Shown one piece after another: positions 24,060 through 36,600 of a stretch of 64,000 nucleotides of DNA. The notes under the pieces are model-generated. The model had not been told where the DNA came from and searched no databases. It was given only the letters and a program-made list of their open reading frames with translations. Each line of letters opens with the position of its first letter. Position 1 is the stretch's first letter. Made by a program: the position numbers and the translations under genes. The DNA comes from Lates calcarifer (Eukaryota; Chordata; Actinopteri; Centropomidae): contig NC_066850.1 in the NCBI RefSeq assembly GCF_001640805.2, forward strand, positions 11,347,234 to 11,411,233, in the 5' to 3' direction.

Positions 24060-25310
24060 ATATCCTCGCATTATTAGAAAACATTATCTGGTGATGACCA
24101 TGCAGTCAGTGGCTCCAGAGTGGGCGAATGAGTGGACATTATTGAGGTGAGATTGTTTTGTCAGCTAGTTATTTATTGACTTTTATAGCTCTGGATTTTA
24201 CAGATAAGACAAATAAAATAGTGGTTAAAATATCAGATATAGTATATTTACACCCACATATTCCACATTTTTGTTCCAAATTTGTTCCATATTTTCTTAA
24301 AAATATAAGTGCATCATCTGCATCAAACAAGCCAGATGTCAATGAAGTAGTATGTTTTCCAAAGTCAGATTTAACACTTTATAATAAGATAACACCAGCC
24401 TCATATTCAGTGTCTACAGCCTTTCTGTATCATTCTCCTTTCCAACCACCAGACCTCAGCTCTTTTGCTTTCCCTCCCCCTCACTCATTCTCCATTGCAC
24501 ACCTCCCTCTCCTTCTTGAACCTCTGCCTCCCACCTTTTTCCTCTCAGACTCACCCACAGCAGAGTCCTTGAAGCTCCTCACTGAGCCGCTCCAGGATAA
24601 TGACCCGATGGCAGCTCGGTTATGTAGCGTGTTACTGAACCGAAGCAGCTAGTGCAGAAGAAGAGACAGTAAATGCGGTCGTTACTGTGAGTGTTTTAGA
24701 GGAAAAGTGGGCTCCTGCAGACTGTGAGACATCATGAATTCATGGTGGAAATGTCCACTTTAAAGTAATAGAGCCATCGTATTTAAAGGAGGTTTTAACC
24801 AAAAGTAAACTTCAGTTTTACCAATGGAATCAGTGGTAACACAGTACTTTAGATAGGATTTCCCACCATACTCAGAGTGACTCTAACAGCCCACAGAGAG
24901 GGGGCACAAGCTTGTTCCATTGAGCTGTGGGTTTAACATGTAGGAGGAGGGTGCGATAGAAATATTTTTCCAGTCAAGAAAGAAATACATTGTCATAAAT
25001 ACCACAAAAAAGTCAACATGTCCTCTGACTGCACTGCATTCTTGGATAGATTGATAGATGTCTGCAGAGGTTTGGTACTGAGCTGGGACACAGCTTAACA
25101 TTTGGTTTAATGATTTATTAGTTGGTGAATAATTTGAAGATACATTTTTGTCTTTCTTTTAAATTTTCAGTCAAATTTTACAAAAATCACTTTTAAGTGC
25201 AAGAAACTTTTAGTAGGAACACTATCAAATATACATCAAAGAAACAAGAAAATAAGTGACAGTTCTTACTTTTCTAAAAGGTGAAAAATAAACAGGATTC
25301 ATACAAATCA
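24060..25310. other. intergenic DNA with a 164-codon open frame of doubtful meaning
   Basis: The plus frame 24158-24652 is the longest non-repeat frame in the intergenic region. It lacks an ATG start, is AT-rich at the front and Ser/Pro/Leu-rich at the back (DNDPMAARLCSVLLNRSS end), and matches no family I recognise. It is not called as a gene. Confidence 0.5.
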
Positions 25311-25312
25311 TT

Positions 25313-25483
25313 AGAGCTGCAAGATTAGTCATTTAATTGATTGGTCGATCGAAACTGATCAAACTGTTGGTTGGACAAAATGAGACATTTAATATCACCT
25401 CGGGCTTAAAAGACCATTCAATTGAATCGAGAAAATAATCTGCAAACTAACTGATAATGAAAATAATTGTTAGTTACAGCCCT
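25313..25483. mobile_element. hAT-like MITE, copy 3 (both ends present)
   Basis: Seen: the left end AGAGCTGCAAGATTAGTCAT and the right end ATTGTTAGTTACAGCCCT form inverted repeats around an AT-rich core with TGGACAAAATGAGACATTTA. Known: matches the common teleost AGGGCTGCAACTA element. Confidence 0.7.
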
Positions 25484-26938
25484 GCAAAACACCACTCTTG
25501 TTAACAACAAACAAAACAGACAAACAAACAGAAAAGGTCCACTTACTTGCCTTTAACTAGAGCTTTCATCCACATTTAACATGTTCCTCAGCAGATGGAA
25601 ACAGCTCAGCTGGTTACGATCTCCCCTGACTGAAGTGACTGAAGTTCCATGCTTTGGTCACATGATGACAGTTGTCAGTGATGTCAGTCTCCACTGATGA
25701 AAACCATGTGATGTGGTTGAAAGTTCTGCTCAAAACTATCAAGTCAAGCTTGAGTTAAGATTTTTTTGTCTTTGCCCGAAAAGAGTAATGTTTGTCTGTA
25801 ATTCTGTTGCTTTGTCACCATGAAGAAAAATAGAAGCAGCTTCACTTGAATTAGTAAATAATCAAGCTGCTAATGCTAAATCTGCATCAGCTATCATAAC
25901 TGAAGCATCGATTCAACCAATGGATTATCACACCTGCATATTTAATTCACAGTTATTGCGGTTTACATTATGTATTTATATATTAATGTTTTAGATCACA
26001 AAGCTTCTGCAGGATGTCACGGCTTAACCCATGACCTGTGTTAGACTGGATTGTACTGTATGGCTATTGTACTGTAGGGATACTCCACCTATTTTATACT
26101 TCAAAGTCTATTAAAAGTTTTGTGGAGCACTGCTGCATAAGTGAAAAAGCTTTTAAGGCCTAGACCAATGTTCTACACAAGAGTTTAAATTATATGATAA
26201 AGATCTATAGGTCGATATTCTTCTTTTTCTTTGTATATTCACATCTTGCCGAGGAGCCCGTACATTTTTTAATGATAATTCTGTCCACATGTACTGAACT
26301 AGACATTTTACAGTTAAAAATAAACTTGACTGTGCTCTCTGAATGGGTTGTTTGTAAATTATCTCATACATAGAGTATGTTTGGCTTTTCTGCCAACTTA
26401 CATGGTAAAACTGACACATTTGGGATCAGCTGTCAGCTGCACCTGGCAGCACCAGCTTGTTTATTGTATAATGATCATCAGTCTGTGTGATACATTGAAA
26501 TACTGTAAATATTTGGACATAATGTCAGTTTGTCTGATTGGCTCGTGGAGTCCTAAATATCTGCTGAAATGTGTTGTGGTGATGGTTTGTTCCTTTAACA
26601 AAGACAAAGACAAGCTTGGAGTCTGACGACACCTCACACCAGATATCTAATATCCTATCAGTATTGTTGAACCATTGTATCTGTCAACACCTTTATAACT
26701 GAAACTATTAAAAACCACAGCAGCTGAATATGAGACATAAACTCCCTGTCTGCTCTCGTTCAGGGCTTCCCTTAAAATCAAACGTCTGTTTACTCCTCTG
26801 CTGTCATGACTTAGTTTGTATTCGCATACGACTGAGGGGGGGGAGAAAGTCATGCAAAGCGGACGTTTGATATGAGGTTGCCAGGCAACAGTATAAGGTA
26901 GCAGCTTCTCAGAGTGACTCACTACAAAGTGTCAGAGT

Positions 26939-26975
<37 letters not shown>

Positions 26976-27000
26976 AAGCTATTAAATTAATTCAGCAGCA
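25484..27000. other. intergenic DNA
   Basis: No gene recognised. It contains a GT/GA compound microsatellite at 26938-26974. Open frames at 26153-26922 show no family signature. Confidence 0.7.
26938..26974. repeat. (GT)n(GA)n compound microsatellite
   Basis: TGTGTGTGTGTG followed directly by an AG-dinucleotide run. Confidence 0.95.
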
Positions 27001-27315
27001 CCCATACAGAGAGCTGGTGAGGCACGACACATCTCGCTGCTGAATACACTCTGAATGTGAATCGCTGCCTTTATGAATTTCCACCAGCTAATGTTACACA
27101 GGGAAGCGGTGCAAATGAATCAGCATATCAGGTCATGTGCTGCGTGCACGACTAACGCAGCATTACCTCCAATTATGTTGCTACATGAAACAGCCATCAT
27201 CGCCACACAGGGGGTAATTGTGTTTATTTCACCACCAGGAACTGCTCTGCCAGTAAAACACCTTCCTAATGGCTCCATCATGTCATGTATAGTTTTAATG
27301 TCACTGTTCTGAAAT
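27001..27315. other. candidate conserved non-coding element
   Basis: Seen: about 300 bases of complex, balanced sequence with no simple repeats and POU/homeobox-like words (GCAAATGAATCAGCAT, CTCCAATTATGTT, GGTAATTGTG). Its texture differs from the flanks. Inferred; conservation not tested. Two opposing short frames overlap it without family signatures. Confidence 0.3.
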
Positions 27316-28394
27316 TCACCACCATAATGTTTTTTCTTTATCACTTTTGACCTGAGATCATTCCTTATTAGCAGGGGTGTTAGTGAAGTGGTGCCCCCAA
27401 AGTGGGGGGGGGGGGGCGCAGCAGAACAAGCTGTACACACAACATTAACGTAATATCACCTTATTAAGTTGTAAAGGTGTTGTTAGCAAATAGCTACATA
27501 CAGCAGAACAACATTAGCATTTATTTGGAGACATGTTTCTGATCCAGTATTCACTGTCCTGAATCAATAATTAGAAATTTCTTTGGTCAAACTGATTCAC
27601 TGAAGACTATTTTCCTGTTAGTGCTCCAAAATCATAGACTAATCTGTGGTGTCACTTATAAATGAAAGTGCTCTGAAAATATCCATCACTTTGCAGCTTT
27701 TCTCAGTAATTATTCTCTATACCTGCTGCAGCTGTTCTACCTGAGCCTGCGATTATTTTCATTATTGTGTCCCCTTTGTGTCCTGTCTTGTTACATTATT
27801 CCGTTTATATAACAGGGTGTCGCTGTAAAAGCAGGTCTGCTCAGTCCTGTGTGACGAAAGCTTAAATTAATGTGACTAAATCCAGACAGACTTGTAAGGA
27901 GCTTTTGAATGAAGAATTGTAACTTTATGGCAGGAGTTCTCTCAGATGCCTTGTGTCTGGAGAGAAAAGCGCTCGCATTGATACTCTTTCTATCAAAAGA
28001 CAGGAAAAAGAGATAAATTACAGCTTTTGTTTACACACTTCAATTTTTATTTTTACCTTTGGTGGCATTTTTCTTTGTTTTGTTTTGAAAGTAGCATCTC
28101 ATTTCATGTGTAATTGCTCTGTCTGTTTTTTATGGAATACATTAGTGTCTGTCAAGGCTGTCTGTTTTTTTTTTTTTTTTACCACATAATAAGTTTAGAA
28201 AAGTAATTTTATAAACAGTTGTGATTTAAATTATTCAACTGTTTTTGTATGCTATTTAGTCAACATCAGTGTTAAGAGCTGTTTCCTTTCCAGTCTAGAG
28301 AAAACATTATTCTTCATTCCTTTACATACATTCTACATTCCTTTACTTGCAAAGAGTTGTCTCAATAGCAGTGTTAATCTATACCTAATTTTCT
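27316..28394. other. intergenic DNA
   Basis: Nothing recognisable beyond a poly-G run at about 27404-27416 and a poly-T tract near 28166-28180. Confidence 0.7.
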
Positions 28395-28785
28395 TCTTGT
28401 ATTTCTTTGCAGAACGTGGTTTCTTGCCTGGAGCAGGTGGTGGTATTGATGGCTGTTTACCATGAGATTCAGCCATCCTTGCATTTACAAGACAAGGTGA
28501 TAAAATTCCTCTGAGCAGCACTACTTCTTCATCCTCTCATGTTGGACTTAAAGCAGACTGGATGCTACAGTGACTCACTATCACCTCCTGAGGTACGAAG
28601 TGGTAACACGAGACTGAGAGAGTTAGCTGGTTAGCAATGCTAACTTTAGTTAATATCTCTGCAACACAACACATGGATTTCTTGATATAACATCAAAGCT
28701 GTTGTTCCCTCACATTCTGTTAATAATTTTACTTCATTTTTGAATGTTTTAAACTAAAATACTTGCATATAGCATCTCAACGTTA
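28395..28785 (-). mobile_element. interspersed repeat ('AAACTAAAATACTTACATATAG' family), copy 2
   Basis: Seen: shares GTGGTTTCTTGC, GGTGGTGGT, ATAACATCAAAGCTGTTG and TTTTAAACTAAAATACTTGC with copy 1 at 23610-23972 in the same order, with an extra middle segment (GAGAGTTAGCTGGTTAGCAATGC type). Same orientation as copy 1. Confidence 0.6.
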
Positions 28786-28789
28786 ATAT

Positions 28790-29630
28790 ATTTTTACTCT
28801 AATGGTAATTAAAATTTTTCAAACTAGTCAAGCTACCTTGCAATCTTTTCATGTGCCCCCTAAGGTTGAAACAGCCTACTCCTTGTCAGAAATCAATGAT
28901 ATACTGCAGTACTCATTACCAAATAACAACTATTTACTTCAGTATTAATACCGGTGAAAGCACAGTTTTATGTTTTATATGCACTCTCAAATAATTCCAA
29001 TGCTATCCAGAATTATATTACTTGGTTATTACTTTACACTCCTTTCTGAGCTGTTAATCATTCAGTTGTAATGTCTAATTGAATGGGGTGAAAGGCACTA
29101 ACAGAGTGTTTGATTGTTGCAGCAGAGAGGAGTGTGTGGTTCCTCTTTAAACTATGACTGTGTGCATCATTCTGCGTTTGTTCTGTTAACCACAGCGAGG
29201 TCTGACTTCCTATATCTCACCATGCAGGAGGGAGTGACTGTTAATCCTTCACCCTCCCTGAAACAACTGTGGCTTTATATATGTATGAAGAGCTCTGTCT
29301 CTAGTGTATATTTAATTTCTGTGGGGTAGCACTATATAGTAACACTTAAATCAGTTTTCTACTAATAATTCATACCCTAATAGCTGATAATGAGGCACTC
29401 TGCTCATCATCCTGTGAGTCATTGTTCCAGTTACTTAATCAAAAAAGCCAGTAAGTGGACCTTGAGTTACAAAGCGTAAACTGAAATGATTCCCAGGGGA
29501 TTTTTTCAGGGACTTTTGCCTCAGTGATCTTCAAACCATATCAACAAACACAACTGCAGTTTTTCCAAGTACAAGCCTGAAGCAGCAGTAAAACTTAGGA
29601 GCTGAAGAACAAAGACAAGAAAGATATAAA
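28790..29630. other. intergenic DNA downstream of sfmbt2
   Basis: No gene recognised. AT-rich, no obvious repeats. Confidence 0.6.
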
Positions 29631-29642
29631 AATCAATAGAAA

Positions 29643-29648
29643 TTTATT
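29643..29648 (-). terminator. candidate sfmbt2 polyadenylation signal
   Basis: TTTATT on the plus strand is AATAAA on the minus strand. It is the first such hexamer seen downstream of the sfmbt2 stop codon at 30555, which would give a 3' UTR of roughly 0.9 kb. Inferred; no transcript evidence. Confidence 0.4.
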
Positions 29649-30478
29649 TTCTTACTTATCAAAAATATCTGCAACACCTTTGCATAGATGGACACAAAAT
29701 AGCTTACATGATTGTTGCATGTGATTGTAACAATGAGAGGAGAGTGGGTTCAAAGTATTTTGGAGGGCATTATTCTCTCCAACAGCACATGGGACACAGC
29801 TGTTTTTATCTCCTTTGTGACCAGAAACTGAGGTGTGAATCTAAACTAATGCAGGTTTTGGTTTCTGTTTGTGAAATAACAAATACTTCCTTTATGTTTA
29901 GTTTCAGTGGAGAAGGAGTTGATTTTACGATAGAACTCTTCAATTCTTTCTCAGCATCCAAATAGATAGATTCCTCCTTATAAATAAGGATTACAATAAA
30001 TATTCCAAATATATTACTTCCTGGGTTGTTAAATATATATAGATTTTAGAACCAATTATGTCACACAAAAAAGGGGAAATGTCTTTGTCTTCAATAATTA
30101 TTTTAACTTAAATGCTATAATGCTTCTCTATCACAAATAAAATGGGAATGAAAAGTAAGAAATAAACATGAAAAGTCATGGAGTCCTCATCTTCTCAAAA
30201 TATCTTCTTCACAGATCAGCAAAGCACACGGATCCACTCCAATGTGTGCGTGTTGTTTGAAGTTCATGTGGGTACTGCATCACATTTTCACACCAACAGT
30301 ACTCCAGAAATGAATCCTTCAGCTCCTCGTGGGTAAAAATCCTCCAGAATTCACTTTGTTGCTGCGCATAGTTTCTACTTTTTCCAGTGCAGCCGCTCTA
30401 AAACATATTCCTTCTTCTTGTGAGTTGGGAAATCCATAAAAACTCAACTCCACATGGTCAAAAAGTCCACAAAGTTTT

Positions 30479-30492
30479 CCACCAGGTGGCAG
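30479..30492 (+). promoter_or_regulatory. CTCF-like motif next to the sfmbt2 stop codon
   Basis: CCACCAGGTGGCAG matches the CTCF core consensus (CCASYAGRKGGCRS) without mismatch. It lies about 60 bases beyond the sfmbt2 stop. Confidence 0.4.
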
Positions 30493-30554
30493 TTAATCTG
30501 ATACATCCACGTTGTGCACAAACTTTCCTCTCGACCGATCAGCTGAGTCCTCAA

Positions 30555-30695
30555 TCAGTTAGCGTACTGTCTGTAAAAGGCGACCTTGACACGCTCTATC
30601 TGGTGACACAGCTTGATGGCAGGGCCAAGCTTCAGGTCCATACACTCCTGGACTGTGGGCAGGGTCAGCAGCAGCAGGGCCTGACCGTCGATGTC
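30555..30695 (-). CDS. sfmbt2: sfmbt2 last coding exon (SAM domain, second part, stop)
   Basis: 141 bases, acceptor CTGTACAG|GACATC. It encodes [40 protein letters not shown] and YRQYAN followed by TGA. This is the C-terminal SAM helix bundle, almost identical to human SFMBT2. Confidence 0.97.
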   Translation of the reverse strand, partial: DIDGQALLLLTLPTVQECMDLKLGPAIKLCHQIERVKVAFYRQYAN

Positions 30696-33600
30696 CTGTA
30701 CAGGAAGAGATACACATTTTTATTTATGATTTATTGATTATTGATTTGATTGAACTGGCCTGGTATATATTTTACTTTACTTTTACCACGTCAATCTGTG
30801 ACATGCTCACAGATTGTTTTAAGAGACAAAGATGCTATTAACTGCAGTTTACAGAAAACTTAAAAGCCAAAGTCCCAGATCTATTACTTTGCTTTAATAT
30901 ATAAGAAGCTGTAACATAAGGAGTTTGATCATTTTGCGACAGATTCATCTGACATCACCAGGAAAATAAATATCTAATCAAACACTCCGTCAAATGAACG
31001 ACTGACCACCTGATATCTGAGCTGTAATATAAGACAAATATCAGCTTAATATAAGTGGGGAAAAAAGGTCAATTTACTTTTTCCTACTTGCAAAATGATG
31101 TGTTTGTGGATGAAGATATACACACAGAAATAAAAGAAAAGCACTGAGGGTGTGTGTGTGGGCTTGTTTTTATATCCCAGTGGGGCCAAACCCATGGGGA
31201 CCTGTATCACTGTTAGGACAAAAAAAGTTAAGGCTAGACATTCAGTTGTGATGATTAAGGTTAGAGTAAGGAGCTACGGATAATTTTGCTTGTTTAACTG
31301 TACTCGTGGAGTCTGAAAACCTGGAGCCCACCATAATTATGGGGTCTGACAGCTTCGTGGGGACCAAAATGCTGGGCCTCACAAGTTTAAATGGCTGTTT
31401 GAAGACTTGGTTTTAGGGTTAGGACTATGCACTCAGTTGTGATGGTTAAACTCTTAGGGTAAGGGTCAGTGACAAATATAGATGCACAAAGATATCTGTG
31501 TGTTTACGTACCTGCTCCTGGAAGATGTTGGCCAGGGACGCACAGTCAGTAGAGTTGATAAACTGGACGACTTCGTCTACAGTCCACTCCAGGGGGTTTC
31601 TGTCTAAAACCAGCTGACCCTCCTCCTCCTCCACCTGACACACACATTAAAGACACACTTTAATAACATACCGACACTTGCATTGCTGTTCTTTGTACAT
31701 AACTTGACTAATTCAGGTTATTTTCATTTCCCAGTATTTTTCCACCTGTCTCACCTGCATGTCTTGTCCTTTGGGCGGCTGATACTTGTTGTTGTTCTGG
31801 TTGTAGGTAGACAGCGAGCGAGTTGACCTCCTGCGGCCTTCGGGGACCTCCTGACTGGTTGCGGCGTTTCCCGCACTGACAGCCCTGCAGCGCGCCGCAG
31901 CCCGACGAGGACGGCTGCTGATCACCTCCACTGAGGAGGCATCAGTGTGGTCCTCGCGAGGCTCCGAGCTGTTGCCTTCGCTGCCCGACTGCAGCGCCAT
32001 CTCCTCATCCTCCTCTCCTTCATCGCTGTCCTGAGGGAAGCAGTGAGGATCAGAATCACAGAGGTGAGGTGCACTCGTTTTACACCTTTGACACTCTAAA
32101 TGTGAAGTTGTACAGCACATTTTGGCCAGTTAGTATAAAATATTAATCAACTGTTTCTTTCCTTGTGAACAATATTTCTGCACGATTAAGTCTAAATCTT
32201 TTTATAAAATGCTTGATAACAGTCAAAGTGATGGTCACACAGGGGAAGATATTTGAGCAGAGAGAGAGGTGAGATGAGTCTTAAGTCCCTTGTAAGTGAT
32301 GTTAGCCATGACTCATGCTGAGTTTCAACTTTCCACTGAGAGCAAGAATCTGGAGTTCTCTACCCGAGATTTGGTTCCAGTAGCTGGTTCCAATTTGGTA
32401 AAATACCCAGATTCAATAAGCTCTGCAAGTCACTTACTGAATCGTCTCCCTTTTATAAGAAAGGAAACTGTACAAAACATTCGGGTAGTCAGTAAAAAAT
32501 TCAGTAAAAAAATAAATATATACATTGGTTTAATCTAATATTAGCATGAATTAAATAGAAACAGGTAGTGTTTATTCATAGTTATTGCACACAAAGTACC
32601 ACCAGTGTTTCCAGGCAACAAATCACAGCATTAAACATATAATTTATAGTGTTACGGTGTTACCTTGAAAAAACAGTGGCGATGTTTGGAACATAAGGGA
32701 GGATGAATAGCTGCTTTATAATATGGTAATTACTTATTTTAATTTCCAATAATTTTAATGGTATTACGTTGAGATTATTGTAAAAACAGCGACCTGTATT
32801 ACGTGGTTATCAGCAGATTACTGGAGCAGCAGGAACAAGTTAATTATTTTGTAGCATTTTAGAGTGAAGAATGATTTATTAATATTTGTGGTAATTGTTT
32901 TATAGACTCAAGATACAAGACAACAAGAAAAGTTGCAGCCAAGACCAAGAAACCACCTGCCAGCCAGTCTGACCAATAAATGGACTGCAAAAGGTAAATT
33001 ACATTACATTTTTCTAGTCTTATTGATTCTCTTCATGGCAATTCCGGGTCAGTATCTTGCCCAAGGACACTGCAACATGCAGACTGGAGGAGCTGGGAAT
33101 CAAGCCACTGCACTTCTAGTTAGGGGATGATCCGCTCTACCTCCTGAGCCGCATTTGGGCCTTTTACCAGTAAACACTCCAAAACATAACACAAAGACAT
33201 AAAAACACTCCTAAAACATTAATTAAAATAAAGAGTTGTTAAGATCTGGCTTTTTCTTTGTACAACATCACACTAAAACCTAAGCACATATTGGAAATTG
33301 ACGGCCTGTAATTGGTGTGACCAAGACGTAAATTACGAGTGAGTAAAACTTATAGGGTGTCTGAACTAAATTAAACGTCTTTGCTCCATTTCCTGCCTGT
33401 TCCTCGTCTTCCTGCCTGTGTCGTATTATTTAGGGATGAGTTTGTTGTCGTGTGAGCAGAAGCGCGCAGCTCGCCTGTCGACACAATATAAGTGGGGAAG
33501 GAAAAAATAGAGAAAAGAAGAAAGACGAGGCGGAAAGTGAAGAGGAGAAGTGTTATCTAACCTGTGGTGAGCCAGCAGGAGTGTAGTCCACAGCGGACGA

Positions 33601-36600
33601 GCGTCTTTTCTTCTGCACAAAGATAGCTTTCCTCTTCTTCCTGCGGCGCGTCGGCTTGGCCAGCTCTCCCTCCGCTGTCTCCTCTCCTCCCATCGGCTTG
33701 GACAGCTTCCTCTTCTTCCCATAGTAATAGGCTGCGGACGCACAGCAGATGTTGAAAACAATGCACCCCAAAACAACAACTTAGCTACTCATCAGAGGCA
33801 ATTATACACTCTGCAGCGTCACAGGCTTTTTGATTTGGGTCTTCTTCATAGCTGTGGCGAAGGAAGTGATGCGTATAATTACAGACACTCACTGTATTTG
33901 GTTTTGGTCTGAACGGAGCAGTTCTCTGGGCACTTGTCGGTGACGAGGACGGGGCTGAAGAGGTTCGGGCAGCACTGCAGCTTCACACACACCTTACGGC
34001 AGAAGTCTGGGATCTGGTCTGCCAGGCGGACTATTCGGATAGTGGAGCGATAGGTTTTCCCTTTGTATCTGGGGAGGGGGATAAAAAAAATGAGGAAAGG
34101 ACGATGGAGCAGGGAGGGGATGTGGTTACATCGACACAGTGATTACCCTTTTATTTATGAGAACAATGGATAATCTGTAATCCATCAAAGCACCCGACAG
34201 TGAATGATGATTGCCTGTGAGGTAGTGATGTGAAAGTGGGCAGTTTTAGGAGAGCTGGCGTGAAGTCAGATCGCCTCGTTGACGAGGGTGTTCCAGGAGA
34301 TGCAGGGTCAGTTCTGCAATCTCCCGTCTAATGGCTAAGGTCAGGGGAGGTGAGCTGTGGCTGCTCTGAAGTTAGTCTATGCTCAGGTGGCTTCTTGATC
34401 ATTCAAACAGATGCACATCAAAACTGAGATTGTATCTTATAAGCAGGGTTCACACACCTTCTTAAACATGAAATTCAAGACTTTCCAGGCTTAGTTCCCT
34501 CAAATTCAAGGACCCAACAACTCCAGTGTTTGTCACTCTGCTCAAAACTACTTTTCATGTCACAAAATCAGGCTGAGGTTCCTTAGAACATCATCTAAAT
34601 ATTAATAAATCAGGAAAACAGATGAAAAAAAGCTGATAAATTACAAATTATCTCCTAATTTTGTTTTGTTGATTGAACCTTTCTACACTGTGGACACCAG
34701 AGTCAGAAATAAATTGGTTCTTTGGTCCATAAATGCCCCAGAAAATTAAAAGCTACCCCCCCTTTGTCGAGAAATTAAAAACATTCAAGCACGTACATGA
34801 TCACTGCACTCTGCAGGACACCGCCATGACTCACTACAACTTGTGACTGGCTGTTTCAGCCCCGGGAAAAAGGGGGATTTTTTTTTTTTTTTTATTTTTT
34901 GATTAGAAAACAACGAGCATGCAGCCTGTAGCTGTGGAATAATTTGGCTCTGCACAGCCAGCAGTGGGAGAAAACGCAAACCTCACACAAACTACTGCAG
35001 CAACAAAAAAATAACATAAAAAATTCAATGCATGGGTGCAAAAACGACTGGTAGGGACAGAGAGAGTAAAAAAGAAACACCAGGTTCTTCTGTGAGGCAT
35101 GCTAATGATTTTAACAGTAGGAAAGATGTGATGATGTGTATGATTTATTATGATTTAGAAAACATTAAGCATGAAAGCCAATAGGGAGTGAAATGTTAGG
35201 GCTTCATAGATGAGTAAAGTTGTCCCTGAAAATGTCCAGATCTAGACAATCACCATTGAAATGGGAAAAGAATCTGCTCTGGCCTGTTGTGGTGTACATT
35301 GCACTGAACTTTGTTTTTTTTTTTTTTTTTTTTTTTTTTGTATTTTGGTTTCCTCACTTGGCTTTGAGGGTCTCCTCTTGGCAGTCCCAGCTCTTATCCT
35401 CCAGCTCCTGCAGCTCCTTCAGGACTCGTCCAGGTTTGTAGGCGGCGTTGATCAGCATGCTCAGCAGCTGGAGGCAAAAGCAGAGCTCAGATTTTTAAAA
35501 AATAAAATAAATTCATTGGTTCAACTGAATAAACTCTTGATATAAACATGGAGGAGGATCCGAACAAAACCGAAAGGACAAACATGGAGCACACTTTTTT
35601 TTTGTTAAACAAATCGTGGACTCTTGCAAAACTACAACCTCACACACACACAGAAAGTGCATGTGCACACACAAACACAGTCTCTGGAGAAATTAAGAGG
35701 TTGTTTTGCTGGGTGGTAGTGATGGTGTGTATGTGTAAACACACTTGACTGACAGCTCCTCACATTAAAATGAAGGCACTGCTGGGAAACTGCAGGTGGT
35801 TAACAAGACATCGCTGTCTCGCCCCACCATCTTTCACCTCCTCCCTCTTTTCAGTCCCTGTCAGGCCCTCCTTTCTCCCTTTGAAAGTGTGTAACCCTTT
35901 GATTAAACCTGCTCCTCTCCGTCTCCCCCCACTGCTTTTGACATCAGCCCACCTCTTTGAGGACCAGTGTGCATTTTCCGGGCCCGACAGCTTGCGGCAG
36001 CTCTGCAATGCGTCCCTTGTTGAGGTAGGGTCCTGAGAAACAGCGATGGTTGACAAAAATCTTGGAGCAGCAATATCTGCCATTGGCTGAGCCTGGGACA
36101 GAGGGAAGAATATAAACAGGAATGTTAACCACCAACAGGTCAATAATGAAGACACAAAACTATTAAACTAGCAATAAGTTAAAAAAAAATAAATAAATAA
36201 ATTCCCCTCACCAATGTGTCATATGTAAGAAAGTATTTGGCAAATGCCTGCTTGTGATAAAACAAACATTAGGGAATTAATCATCACTGCACTGAGTCAT
36301 CAAAATAAAAGTAAACATAAAGATGAACCATGGTGTGCAGGATCTGGTCTTTTTGGTTCCTTAGACTAAAGATTTAGTTTTAGCTCTAATGTTTGTCCTG
36401 AGCCACTGTAGTAAAACCTTATTTCAGCCAAACACAGACTGATCTCGCACTAAAGAAAGGTACATCTGTTAAAAAGAAAAATACATTTGGAAGAAGAAAT
36501 GACAGAAACACCAGGCTACACAGACAGGTTTTAAAAGTAAAAGCACTATCCCTCTTTATTTTGATCTTGAGATGCAGAAGTTTTATAACAGTTTTTGGTT

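Larger units (their letters stand above)
29630..30554 (-). other. probable sfmbt2 3' UTR
   Basis: The sequence from the stop codon to the candidate AATAAA at 29643-29648. No intron or coding feature is apparent. It includes a CTCF-like motif at 30479-30492. The plus-strand frame at 30420-30737 is the shadow of the last sfmbt2 exon. Confidence 0.4.

Noticed and set aside
24158..24652. 164-codon plus-strand frame
   Set aside because: No ATG start, biased composition, no recognisable family, no splice structure.
33046..33152. Possible tRNA gene on the minus strand
   Set aside because: It has A- and B-box-like words but no cloverleaf that I can draw, and continues into the known SINE body.
35760..36155. 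131-codon minus-strand frame and 88-codon plus frame over an sfmbt2 exon
   Set aside because: The real product there is the SLED exon 35953-36092 in another minus frame.
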